The notes under the pieces: generated by a model
Database searches by the model: none
Told to the model about the DNA's origin: nothing
What the model saw: the letters and a program-made list of their open reading frames with translations, nothing else
Part shown: positions 45,446 through 55,422 of the stretch, in pieces
How the letters are laid out: each line of letters starts with the position of its first letter
Position numbering within the stretch: the first letter of the stretch is position 1
DNA from: Reticulitermes lucifugus
Taxonomy: Eukaryota > Arthropoda > Insecta > Blattodea > Rhinotermitidae
Length of the DNA stretch: 64,000 bases
NCBI GenBank assembly: GCA_026260175.1
Contig: JAKCWW010000388.1
Coordinates: 23,887 to 87,886 of the forward strand
Direction: 5' to 3'
Made by a program: the position numbers and the translations under genes

Positions 45446-45762
45446 GGGCCAACGTACCAACGGCGGTCAAAGAGAGCTCTGGGTTTTCCCTGAGCTTAAC
45501 AGGAAGTGTCTGTAAGGGTTCTCCGCATATCCTACACGCGGCGCTGGTTTCGGCTTTCCCCAAATGATGGGTCTTCCCCGAAACTGCGTAACAGCAGGCT
45601 AAGAAACTAAATTCGACTGAAAACTATTCGTGCAACAACGGAGACAAGCATTTTCCTTAAACTTGCTTCGTAAAACTAAACACTACATTTAAAGTTTTCC
45701 GATATTTTGTTACTTTTTTAGATACAGAGCGAGACCGTGCGCGGACACTATTATGGACATAG

Positions 45763-45763
<1 letters not shown>
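45446..45763. other. Unassigned stretch
   Basis: Nothing recognised. Confidence 0.5.

Positions 45764-45817
<54 letters not shown>
45764..45817. repeat. CA microsatellite
   Basis: About 27 uninterrupted CA units. Confidence 0.95.
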
Positions 45818-45820
<3 letters not shown>

Positions 45821-46182
45821 TAAAGACCAGGTATTATTCAAATTAACTACCTGAGTGGGGCAAAGTTTCTTATGAGATCCTAACAGTCCCTGACGGGGCA
45901 CAGATGTAATTCGCCTTTTATGTAACCCGACGTTTTGTTATCATGTTCACAAAAGCCTGTCACTGAGCCCAATCTCGGCTTTTATTCAAATTACTTTTCC
46001 GACAATGAAAGGATCACATCACACACCTCTTCTATTGTTTACCACTGTGGCACAGTACTGATCGTATTCAGCATTAAATGGCTACCGGCGAACGCAATGG
46101 TATTAGGCGTAGATCGCTTCATGCAGTATGAAATAATAAACGCGTAACGACAAGTGCAGAGACGGACAAAGGGAGAAAATCG

Positions 46183-46206
46183 AAGAAAGAAAGAAAGAAA
46201 GAAAGA
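46183..46206. repeat. GAAA microsatellite
   Basis: About six units of AAAG/GAAA. Confidence 0.9.
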
Positions 46207-46337
46207 ATGATAGAAAGAACTGTGTATAGTCTATGACAGTGATGCACTTATTTTCTAAAACTCTAGCGGCCACCTCGAAATTCTAGGCGCCAGAATGGTG
46301 AAACAAACCAAGTTCCTTGTTGATGACTCACATTTAT

Positions 46338-46393
46338 TTGGCGCCACCATAACAAATTTAGTCGCACTGGCGAGCTGGCGACCAGGATTTGTG
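46338..46393. repeat. Dispersed GC-rich motif, copy 2
   Basis: See 298-352: GGCGCCACCAT, ACAAATTTAG, GAGCTGGCGACCAGG and GATTTGTG in the same order. A further GGCGCCAGAATGGTG lies just upstream at 46287-46301. Confidence 0.5.
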
Positions 46394-46718
46394 CATCCGA
46401 GGGCTATGAGACGTATCGGTCTTCCTATATCGCCTTCCGGAAGCCTAAAATTTGTGGTACGATATACAAGGTATCCTACGCCAAAAAATGTTTCCATATG
46501 AGAAGGTAGTGAGCACTTGGCTCCGTTTCGATCTGACGGTATTTTCATTTCACTAACGCATAGAAAACTTTAAGCGGATGACGTGTGTCAGACGTGAAGT
46601 ACCTTAATTCCAGGTCTCACATCTTAATAATTAACAATGCATGGTGATCGAAAAGTCGCGCAATACAAATTTAAAAAAAATTAAATTAAAAAATCTCAAT
46701 ATATTTGAAATTTTTATT

Positions 46719-46918
46719 CTACAACTGACATTTTCGTGGAGATTGCACTAAAGAATGTCGGATGTTTTCCACACTCACGTCATTTAACACTGTACGGCGA
46801 TCAGAACCTTTTCGATCACTCACACTACCTGTTTCACGAAAAGGGCTACTAAACGAAATACTGTTGACTTATCTGGCACTTGAGACTTCAGGAAGGCACT
46901 CCTGAAATATCCTGGCAT
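46719..46918 (-). pseudogene. Transposase N-terminal HTH fragment (DUF4817-like)
   Basis: An ATG at 46916-46918 opens MPGYFRSAFLKSQ, VPDKSTVFRLVALF. The frame then shifts by one and continues ETGSVSDRKGSDRRTVLND, VSVENIRHSLVQSPRK to a stop at 46719-46721. This is the typical N-terminal DNA-binding pattern P.KSTV.RLV..F.ETGSV.DR......SPRKS of a transposase family abundant in insects and annotated as DUF4817. The single frameshift lies between VALF and ETGS. Confidence 0.8.
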
Positions 46919-46995
46919 TTCAGATGGAATTGAAGACAGTGTTCAACAATAAAAACACACCGCGCTTGTGAACAAACATGTCGGTAGACGCACGG

Positions 46996-47002
46996 TTTTA
47001 TA
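46996..47002 (-). promoter_or_regulatory. TATA-box-like element upstream of HTH frame
   Basis: TATAAAA on the minus strand in the context GGCTATAAAACCGTGCG, about 80 bp upstream of the ATG of the transposase fragment. Position and sequence fit a core promoter; function is inferred. Confidence 0.45.
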
Positions 47003-47159
47003 GCCACTACTGAGATGGCGTCAGATCACGTGACATGTTCTTCCCCTTACACAGCTTATGCACAGTCATACCAACATATTCATCCAGTAATTCAACTTAA
47101 TCGCACTCATTCCTAGCTAGTAATAAATACCAAACTTTGGCTTTTCGACCATTCTGTAT

Positions 47160-47639
47160 AATAACGATGTAGAATTTGCTGCGAGAGAAGTTTTCCGCTG
47201 TAAGAAAAGGTAAAGAACGTTTCTACCCTAAAGTTTTAGACAGTATGTTCATCCGAAACAAATGGAATCCCTTCGCATAATATCATAACTTTTAATGACT
47301 AATTTGTCGGAGTGTTTTATTTATAATCCATCTTACACGCAACAAGGGAACTTAAACTATATATAACATGATTGTCAGTCTCAGAGTCAGTGCTGCGTAT
47401 TTGTCGTCATAATGCAATGTATAACATCCATATTTCATAACAAGAACGACAAAGAGAACATTTATATTAATTTCTAGCCACTCCAGCATATTTCATGATA
47501 CAGAGTGAGACAGACGTATCAGTGACGTAAAATCTGACATCACCAGTAAATCTGCTCATTCATAGGAATGATTAACAGCATTCCCAACCACAGAACACGA
47601 ATGCAGACTTCGAGTGGTTGGTAGTTCTGGTTTGTATTC
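47160..47639. other. Unassigned stretch
   Basis: Nothing recognised. Confidence 0.5.
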
Positions 47640-47730
47640 TGGAGATGCCATTTTCCACTATCGACCTGGAGACTGGTTATCCTGACAAAGGTAACAAGAC
47701 AACGGTCTTCAGGTATACGACGCCGTGCCA
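47640..47730 (+). repeat. Possible family F end next to LINE tail
   Basis: GTCTTCAGGTATACGACGCCGTGCC resembles the family F left end but is worn (quoted positions about 47705-47729). The AAT tail of the LINE starts directly after it. Confidence 0.35.
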
Positions 47731-48055
47731 GATTATTATTATTATTTCGTCTCTTGTCACAGGCCTTTTCTCCCTGGTACTTCTCCTGACCCAACGGTGA
47801 TCCCCATCGCTCAGGCTTCAAGTTTCAGACTGCAGAACTTTCCGTGTTATGTGTCATGTTGCAAGTGTATCTGCGTTTTGTAGTGAATGTATTGAACGCT
47901 TTCCGGGTATGGCTTCCAAGTGCTTCTTTAAACCTTTTGTTACTATTAAGGTGACTCCAGTTATTAGTGGTGTGATCATACACTTCATGTTACACATTCG
48001 TTGTATCTCTGTACATAAACTCTTGTATTTTAGTTACTTTTCTGCTTCCTTTTTT
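47731..48055 (-). pseudogene. LINE 3' end, second copy of the 9425 type
   Basis: On the minus strand it matches 9470-9800 almost base for base: KYKSLCTEIQR, then KGLKKHLEAIPGKRSIHSL, STREKRPVTR, and an AAT tail (47731-47745 on plus). The same two stops appear, in AACATGACAC and AAACTTGAAGCC, with only a handful of mismatches over about 300 bp. It is truncated about 50 bp further downstream than the 9425 copy, so it is a separate insertion or a shorter duplicate. Confidence 0.85.
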
Positions 48056-48137
48056 TGTGACATTTCATTATGCATGTTTTCTCTTGTTTGCTTTTAATTA
48101 TTATAGAGGACATATTTGCCATAACTTCTCTATCTGT

Positions 48138-48181
48138 GTATTATTATTATTATTATTATTATTACTATTACTATTACTATT
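48138..48181. repeat. ATT/ATTACT microsatellite
   Basis: ATT units followed by ACT-interrupted units. Confidence 0.9.
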
Positions 48182-48424
48182 GAGTTCAGTTCATCCTTCT
48201 TGGCTTGGAATTACCGATTAACGTCGGATTGTCACTGTGGTAGTCCCTTAGCCATTAAATAATGTAATATACAGGTATATCTCATTAAACCACTTGAGTT
48301 TCAATCTGTCCAAATGTCTACCTAGGCCTACAATCAACGTTTTCGTAGCTTAACCCACTCTCCCGAACAAATACTGAAAACCTTAAAATGAAGACAGTAA
48401 TTTTCTCCAAAACGCTGTTACCTG
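48182..48424. other. Unassigned stretch
   Basis: Nothing recognised. Confidence 0.5.
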
Positions 48425-48505
48425 TCTACCAAACTGCACGGCGCAATAGTCCAGAAGAGCGTCATCTTGATATTGACCGCCCCTGGAACCTGATATTTCG
48501 TGACA
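48425..48505 (-). repeat. Family F right end, worn
   Basis: CTACCAAACTGCACGGCGCA, ATAGTCCAGAAGAGCG, then the outer tail TTGATATTGACCGCCCCTGG. Confidence 0.6.
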
Positions 48506-48757
48506 CATTCAATCCTTTCCTCAGACTCCAAAGAAAAGGCTCGGAAAGTAGAATCTACAATAAAGTAGGCCGCGATGGTTTGGGAAGACTTGCATTAGAC
48601 TCAACTGTTTCAGTACAGGGACTGGCGGCGGACTACTGTGAGCAATGCTTTAAACGTTCGGACTGAACAAATGACAGAAAAATTCTTCACTATCTGAGGG
48701 ACTACCGGTCTACCATGTAGCAGTCTAATCCGAGAAGATGCGCAGAAAACTCTCGAC

Positions 48758-49051
48758 CAAGTGGGCCGAGATTGCGTAGTCGGTATAGCGACCCGTTACG
48801 GGCTGGATGGCCGGGGATCGATTCCCGGTGGGGGAGAAGATTTTCTGCACCCGTCCAGACCGGCCCTGGGTCCCACCCAGCCCCCTGTATAATGAGTAGC
48901 GTGTTCCTCTCCCGGGGGTAAAGCGGCCAGGGCGTGGCATTTACCACCCACCCCCATCTAGCGCCGAAGTTAGGGAAAGAGTAGAGCTATAACTCTACTC
49001 CTCCTCTTGGCCTTCATGGTCTGTTATAGGGCGAAATTTACCTTTACCTTT
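48758..49051 (+). mobile_element. SINE family B, full length
   Basis: The best copy. Head: AAGTGGGCCGAGATTGCGTA, GTCGGTATAGCGACCCGTTA (A-box region), CGGGCTGGATGGCCGGGGAT and CGATTCCCGG (B box). Body: GAAGATTTTCTGCACCCG, GACCGGCCCTGGGTCCCACC, CCTCTCCCGGGGGTAAAGCG, TTTACCACCCACCCCCAT and GTAGAGCTATAACTCTACTC. The 3' end is CCTTCATGGTCTGTTATAGG, then ACCTTTACCTTTTT. The few changes and intact B box suggest a young copy. No clear target duplication. Confidence 0.9.
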
Positions 49052-49344
49052 TTAGCTATACACTGTGGAAAATAATTAGATATATAAAAAATTCCAGAAC
49101 GCTGAAGAATTTGAATACATGTGGATACGTCAGGTGGTTACACACTCTGTTGCCGCGGAATTCAGCAGCATCAGCTAACCAAGCACTGTGATAATGTTTA
49201 ATGTCTGAAACTTATGCAATGTCTGCTATGGAGTGGGTGGTCCATGAGCGCCCGCTTTCACCTAACCATATTCTTCCCGTAAGAACTCAGCAACGCGGTT
49301 TTGCCCAACACTCTGCGAACATTCCTCCTAAACCCCGCGCCCCT
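49052..49344. other. Unassigned stretch
   Basis: Nothing recognised. Confidence 0.5.
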
Positions 49345-49613
49345 GTGTATGCCATGAAGTTATATGGGGGACTGGGGTGTATTTAAACTCATTCTTAACC
49401 TCGGCACTAGATACTTGTTAGTGGTCAGCTTTATTTCTAACGGATTTACCCTCGGAGGTACAGCCCGTTTTACCCTCTGAACAGAAGGAAACCGGTCTAG
49501 ATACTTTGATGAAAAGAAATATCTTTTTGCCCCTGCAGGGTTTCAAACAACGATTCTTCTGTTAGCCAGTCCGTAGCCTAGTCACTATACCGATTAAGTC
49601 ATGTCGGCTCCGA
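49345..49613 (-). mobile_element. SINE family B, full length but worn
   Basis: In reverse: GTATGCCATGAAGTTATATG, CATTCTTAACCTCGGCACTA, GGAAACCGGTCTAGATACTT, AAATATCTTTTTGCCCCTGC, GGGTTTCAAACAACGATTC (B box) and AGTCACTATACCGATTAAG, ending GTCGGCTCCG. It lies about 300 bp from the full copy in opposite orientation. Confidence 0.85.
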
Positions 49614-49664
49614 AAACTGTTGATGATATGACATGTAAGTAGCAATAATTTGTAGATAGCCACT

Positions 49665-49710
49665 ACTAACATTTCGGAGGTGCTTGCTGCCTCCATGTTC
49701 AGGATGTCCA
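49665..49710 (+). repeat. Family F half, short
   Basis: ACATTTCGGAGGTGCTTGCT followed by GCCTCCATGTTCAGG, the core of one half. Confidence 0.6.
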
Positions 49711-49885
49711 CATTATTACACACAAGATAGCAATCTACGTAGCAGGTTATTTAAATTGACACATATACGACACTTTTTCATGGTTTCGGTTAAAACACAA
49801 ATTTTCTGGCGATGGCTCCACCTGAGTTATCAGGTAAAATTATGACACCGACTGTGCTGTGGTCATTAGGTAGTGCCATGTCTAT
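49711..49885. other. Unassigned stretch
   Basis: It ends with the left target duplication of the next SINE. Confidence 0.6.
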
Positions 49886-50187
49886 TTTTTTTTCCAATGG
49901 CTCGACAGCCCCTTAGGGACCTAGGCCGCCTCATTTTTCGAGGCATCACGATCACACTTTTTAGACACACCACACTCGGTAGNNNNNNNNNNNNNNNNNN
50001 NNNNNNNNNNNNNNNNNNNNNNNNNNNNNNNNCGAGGGACCAGCTCGTCGCAGAGACCTCTACCTGACAACACAACAACACTCACAAGAGACAGATATCC
50101 ATGCCCCAGGCGGGATTCGAACCCACAATCTCAGTAAGCGATCGGCCGCAGACCCACGCCTTAGACCGCGCGGCCAATGGGATAGAC
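49886..50187 (-). mobile_element. SINE family A with 14-bp target duplication and assembly gap
   Basis: It is flanked by exact AGTGCCATGTCTAT repeats (49872-49885 and 50188-50201). It runs from the T run through TGGCTCGACAGCCCCTTAGG, ACACACCACACTCGGTAG, the gap, CAGAGACCTCTACCTGACA, CGGGATTCGAACCCAC (B box) and CGCGCGGCCAATGGGAT. One of the youngest insertions in the window. Confidence 0.95.
49983..50032. other. Assembly gap (50 N)
   Basis: The gap starts right after CACACTCGGTAG, the site at which other SINE A copies have expanded arrays. Confidence 1.
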
Positions 50188-50224
50188 AGTGCCATGTCTA
50201 TATCAGTGAAAATTCTATGCCAAT

Positions 50225-50385
50225 ATAACGGTTTTGGGGGATGTGACGCAATACAATGTCTCGTAAGCACTATCGTTTTGGAGCAAGCCGCTACTTCCAA
50301 TTTTCGGCTAGACCCTGAAGCTGGAGGCATCAAATTTCCTCCGAAAGACTTGTATCCAGCTACCAGACTATACGGTGTCACGTCC
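50225..50385. repeat. Family F, palindromic copy
   Basis: Left half: GGGGGATGTGACGCAATACA, CTATCGTTTTGGAGCAAGCC and ACTTCCAATTTTC. Right half: CCCTGAAGCTGGAGGCATCA, TTTCCTCCGAAAGACTTG and AGACTATACGGTGTCACGTC. It starts about 40 bp after the SINE A target duplication. Confidence 0.75.
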
Positions 50386-51716
50386 TCGAACCCTATAATA
50401 TTGGCCGTCACTGCCGTGATAACTTAAAGCCGCAAATTCTTTATTACTTTCGTATCTCTTTTTTGCTTCAATTTAACCAGCTCTTGACGTTAACAGCAAC
50501 GCCTCCGTGACTGGACTGTGTCCTGAAGGGCAACTCTCCTCTGGGCACAGCAGTAAATCAGAATTCGTTGACATTGTAGCAGTCCACAGCAAGGGTGACC
50601 TCTTTCATTTAATTAATAAATGGAAACGTTCCAAAGCACAGGTGTTTGCTCTTGTTTGCTCCTCTTATAATAATAATGTTTCGCGGATTTCAGTACCATT
50701 TAATTTTATCTTAATGTAATATTAATTAATGTAAGTGGTTTCATGTGATGTTGGGATGTATGGACGATGTACACAAGCATACTATTTGAAGACACAAACA
50801 GTATTGCACAAGGTTACACCAAAGCAGATGAGAAATATTTCCTTATGGAACATGTTTCTCTACTCCGTTGTTACTTACATTTATCGTAGTGACCACTTAC
50901 ATCTGTTTCAGCTACTTTCCAAGCGGAATGTAATTTACCCTTTCCGAACCAATAAACCGACTATGCCGAAGAGTCGGATGTCACATAATTACAATGTCCG
51001 AAATGTTAAGTCTTGTCATTAAGGTTCCTTACTTCCTTAGGAAATAAATTAAGTTTATGGCGTCGTCTCTTCTTTGGTGTGTACTTCTGTAACTTTTAAA
51101 AAAAGTAACGATTTTCACGAAACTGTTATGAATGCTATGACGTCAGAAGTCCCCGCAATTTTGCACCCTAAATTTCCTACTATCGATAATAACATTGTTA
51201 CAGATGGAAGAACCTATAAGCTGAAGCGACACTAGAACCACTATCTTCGTAATTATTACAACTTTTGATGACGTCATTTTATCGTAGAAAGTAAAGCAAC
51301 GTAGCGGCTGCATTAAAGTTATATTTAGCCTTTGAATCAATGGTCTTAACTAAAGAACCACTGAAACGAGAAAGATGTAATTTTGTATGGAGATAAAATG
51401 TAAATGGACATAGAAGTTCTGTATGCTCTCTACTTCAAGAAATACAAATATACTGATCGTACAAATTGCTGAAATTGTGTCCGACACGTCTAACGTATTC
51501 AACAATAGGCTTATTTAACCTTTTAAAGTCAAGTGTTAAGTATATGCACCAAACGCCGTGACCTCAATAAAATCTGCTTCTTGTCCACACTGTGTGTTTT
51601 CTTATGATTTTCAAAAAACAATGATAATTTCCCTATAGAACACTGACCAGTTGGCCTCTATAATTGAGAAATAGACAGAGCATTTTCTCTGTGAGGTAGG
51701 AAGCGAATTGTCTGTA
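50386..51716. other. Unassigned stretch
   Basis: TTTAACCTTTTAAAGTCAAG at 51506-51525 resembles one end of family D, without a visible partner. No gene recognised. Confidence 0.45.
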
Positions 51717-51717
51717 T

Positions 51718-51769
<52 letters not shown>

Positions 51770-51781
51770 ATATATATATAA
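51717..51781. repeat. Symmetric CA-TA-TG-TA dinucleotide block
   Basis: CA repeats, then TA, then TG, then TA. The CA and TG arms are self-complementary, so the block is a near-perfect palindrome of about 50 bp. Confidence 0.9.
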
Positions 51782-51789
51782 TTTACACA

Positions 51790-51860
51790 GTGCCATGGCT
51801 CGCGCGGTTAGTCACCGGCATCTCAACTCGTAGAACTGGGTTGGAATTTGGCTTGTCTCT
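51790..51860 (+). repeat. tRNA-like SINE head, possible
   Basis: CATGGCTCGCGCGGTTAGTC (A-box-like) followed 36 bp later by GGGTTGGAATTTGG (worn B box). No body was recognised, and it does not fold as a tRNA gene. Confidence 0.35.
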
Positions 51861-52719
51861 TTGGAAATTCTGGTGTACGAGGGGGTAATATACTTCAGTC
51901 TTTCCCCAGTCAGTATCACTCCAAATGTGCTCCATACTCGTTTCATTACTCTACCATTCATGCTATATACTCTCAGCACTTGAATGCATCTTTGAAAACA
52001 ATTCTAAACGGTGAAAACTATTTTTCTTTCGCACAACGTTTTATTTCCTGTGTTAAGGCCAGGACTTTTTCGGCTGAAACACGTCCATATAAGTTTATCA
52101 CATGAATAAGAGGTTGTGTAAATGAAAAACAATTACCACTGTGAAGTATTTCACACAACAAGAATCTTTTCATTAAATTTAAAACACTTCTATACACGCT
52201 ATTTAGCTTAGCGTTAAATTCAATATTATAGACACGTCACGTGCCAAAACAAAATTTATGTTTGTGTGGAAAAGACAGCAATAAAATCACAAATATTTTT
52301 ATTGCGTGGAATTTCGAATGTCAAAATTCACAGCATTTATGAAGTATTTAAAATAAGCGGTGCAAGGCCATTACTAGTAAAGAAGGCCAATATTTTCCAA
52401 ATTTCACCATGTTCATCTTCAGGGATACCGCGCAAATGATCTAAGATACGGCAGGCACCGAACTATTTTCGTTGTTTCATAAGGCCGATGTGCTACATCT
52501 GCTTATTCTAACTTATTTTATTCAGGTTTTGTATAAAAAGTTTCGTCCGAATTCTGAATACAACCAACTTATCCTGAAGCAGAATTTTAAGTTCGTTACC
52601 TTACTAGACCTATAGATCAGATTTTTCCCTTGGGAAGCAGATGGTTGTTTGTCTGGTCCAGGAATTCATCACCTTTTAAGAAACACCATTTTACATCGTA
52701 GTCTTTTGTTCTTTGACAT
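51861..52719. other. Unassigned stretch
   Basis: TTTTCGGCTGAAACACG at 52067-52083 is a trace of the CCGAAACRT motif class. No gene. Confidence 0.45.
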
Positions 52720-52935
52720 CTTATAGTCATGTAGGTTGACATAGACGTATCGGAGTTGCATGCTTCCTACATCTTCAGAGCTGAAGGAACTATATCCAAG
52801 TAGAATGTAAAGCGACAGCGTCGTCATCCCAATCACGTCAGCCTTCATTTGCAATCAGTACTGTTATTCCTAAAGATGGAGGCGGCTCATTGCTCTGAAC
52901 GTCATTGTCAACCTTCAATACCACACGGTTTCAGA
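52720..52935. repeat. Family F, two facing halves
   Basis: A plus-type half, ACGTATCGGAGTTGCATGCT with TCCTACATCTTCAG (52746-52780), faces a minus-type half, CCTAAAGATGGAGGCGGCTC with TGAACGTC (52870-52904). They are separated by about 90 bp. Confidence 0.6.
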
Positions 52936-53604
52936 CCCACAAGTCTACAACCTGAACAGTTTTAGCCGCTATAATCTAAGAACTTTGTTCAACCCTAATA
53001 TTTTCTAGCTTTTCGCCATGTGCCAGCTGAATATATCACTCCTTCACAATCTCAGTTTTATGTGCATTGTATCAATAATGTCCTTCGATCTACGTCGAGG
53101 TCCTCAAAGTGTTATTTTATCTTCAAGTTTTCCCACAAAAATCTGTTATTCAAATCACGTTTAAATAATTCCAGTACTTTTAAGACTTTTATACTGTAAC
53201 AAAACTTTTACCGATATATTCTTAAACTCTTGCAAATAATTCGCAGTTCTTCCGCTGGGGGTTAACACATCTCCTTCACAATGACACATCCTAATGTCTC
53301 GTGCTGTAAAAAGCAGTCTCAGATAGGTTTCAAATAAAAGGATATCGAACTGGTCTCAGGTGGTCGCGGTTATATCGCCTTTTCCCCTCTCCCATTTTAG
53401 CTCCGTCTGCATCGACTTGCGACTGTCATTCTCCATTTCGAATGACAGTTATTCGCAGATAGATGGTTTGTTTTTCGTCGCAGCTTCTCGCTTCACTCTC
53501 TCGGTATACACACTCCGCCTTTAACACGCACATTCAGAAAGTTCATAGCTTTCGACATTATTTGTGGAACGGCGGAAATTACTGAACGTCAGTTCAAAAC
53601 AAGA
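52936..53604. other. Unassigned stretch
   Basis: Nothing recognised. Confidence 0.5.
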
Positions 53605-54125
53605 CAGGCAATGTACGTAAACGTAACACTGACGCGCGTTCGCGTAACCTTTGATGCCGTGGAAAAGCAATAGGTATTACATATTATGCGTGTGTGTGTG
53701 TCTGTAGCCTCAGTCATCCACCATGCAAAGCGCATGCGCCGTATTGTCATCTGTGGTCTGTGACCATGTTTTTCCATATTATCTCATAAACGGCACGATT
53801 TTGGGGAAAAAAGTTACGGAACACAAAATGTAAGTTTTGATTTTCTCTACAACTTTGAAACATTTTCATTTTAAGAAGAATTCAGAGAGACAACATAAAT
53901 GTGCATAGATCTTCACGTGAAGTATCCGTTATTATTTTTATATTTTAATCAAACTTGAATTTTCTCGACAGGTGTTCTAAAAATACTCAACCAAATTCCA
54001 TGAAAATCCGTCCAGTGGGGGCCGAGCTGCTCCATGCGGACGGAAGAACGGACGCACAGACAGACAACACAGATATGACGAAACCAATAGTCGCTTTTCG
54101 CAATTTTGCGAAAGCGCCTAAAAAG
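53605..54125 (+). mobile_element. Family C element, best-preserved copy
   Basis: It starts GGCAATGTACGTAAACGTAA, then GACGCGCGTTCGCGTAAC, the core AAGCGCATGCGCCGTA (53728-53743), CATAAACGGCACGATTTTGG, AATCCGTCCAGTGGGGGCCG, ATGCGGACGG and ACAGACAGACAACAC. It ends CGCAATTTTGCGAAAGCGCC and TAAAAA. The inverted ends GCGCGTTCGCG/TTGCGAAAGCGC are visible. Confidence 0.85.
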
Positions 54126-54989
54126 CAACTTGCGTATGTACGAGTAAATTTTCGAAACAAGATTGATGCAAATTATTACGAATTTGTATATTTATGGTGT
54201 GTTTAACGAAGCTAAGCTACACGAACGTCATAATTATTAGTAAAGGAGGAATTTATGCTCCAGTAAGCCGTCGTGATCTATTTTTAGTTATTACCATGTA
54301 ATTTTTCTAGACGGTTTGACAAAAGCCATAAAGAGTGTCATTCAGTACAGTCATTGTCTAGACCAATACTCTAAGTAGTAACTTACTTAATCGTTAATAT
54401 AAATTAGTATAATCATCCTAACATTTCTTAAGTGTTTCGAAAACGTAAGATAAATATGTAGTAAAAGATTTGGATGATAATGTGCCAATATCCTTACACA
54501 TTTTGACAAAATTCGCTCTAAAGAGTGCCTATCAAATAAGTGAATCTTCAAAACACGACCTAAGGCCACAATATAATATTTCTCTTCATACAAGATATTT
54601 TTCGAACAGATTTCGGTTGGAGTATCTTGTGACTTACAAATGCGTTAGGCTACCAAGAATTATTATACAAAACTTACATATTTCAATATTGAAACTTTTC
54701 CTGAGTATTGCTAAAACTACCGGTGATACTGAATGCCCTATTTGGGCTTCTATTTTGTAAAACGACTAAGCTGTAATTACAGATATTTTTAAAAACTTAA
54801 GCCAGTAATAATTATATTAATAAATTTCAAACACTTACCGTGCCATACAGTTGATTATATTACAGTTTTTAACAATGTGGTTTACACACTGACAGTCACA
54901 CAAGTGATTCACTAATCGAATCGAAACTGCTGGGTAAATGCGAAGTTTGTACGTAGTTCATACAGCGGTGTTGATAAAATTCAAAATTT
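54126..54989. other. Unassigned AT-rich stretch
   Basis: Nothing recognised. Confidence 0.5.
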
Positions 54990-55130
54990 TTGGGATGTTA
55001 CGCGATGTTAACTGGAACACATTTACCAACGTTTCGAATCCTTTGGCCCCTTGGCCCTGAAGAGAAATGTACGAGCGATCCTTCGAAGTGTGGATAGCTA
55101 TTTACTGTTTATCAGTGTTAAAATCCGAGA
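54990..55130. repeat. Family F, palindromic copy
   Basis: Left half: TTGGGATGTTACGCGATGTT, TTTACCAACGTTTCGAATCC and GGCCCTGAAG. Right half: GCGATCCTTCGAAGTGTGG and TAGCTATTTACTG. Confidence 0.7.
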
Positions 55131-55422
55131 AGATTTGATTAATATTTTTTAGAAACATTTCGTGCGATTAACAAATCTTATATTTTGTACCTTAAATGCT
55201 GTTGTTTAATTATTTTGTTTTTCAAACACAGTGTTCATTATACCACCACCTGCTTTACTGTATCTTTCACACGCATTATTTTTGTGTTTCGTTTGGTTCT
55301 CAGAAGAAGCAGATTATTTCCCAAAGACATTAACTTTGGTGTTTATAACGGAGAGGAAGAGTGCCCTGCGTGACGCACGAACTGTATTTTTATATACTGT
55401 TTAGATGGAATTTGTGGTTTAA

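Larger units (their letters stand above)
46641..47155 (-). mobile_element. Internally deleted DNA transposon keeping HTH exon
   Basis: The ends are imperfect inverted repeats: ATGGTGATCGAAAAGTC at 46641 and, from the right on the minus strand, AATGGTCGAAAAGCC. Inside, on the minus strand, lie a promoter-like TATAAAA and the 5' part of a transposase frame (46719-46918). The DDE catalytic part is gone, so the element is about 0.5 kb and could move only with a partner's enzyme. The superfamily is inferred as Tc1/mariner-like from the HTH type. Confidence 0.7.
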
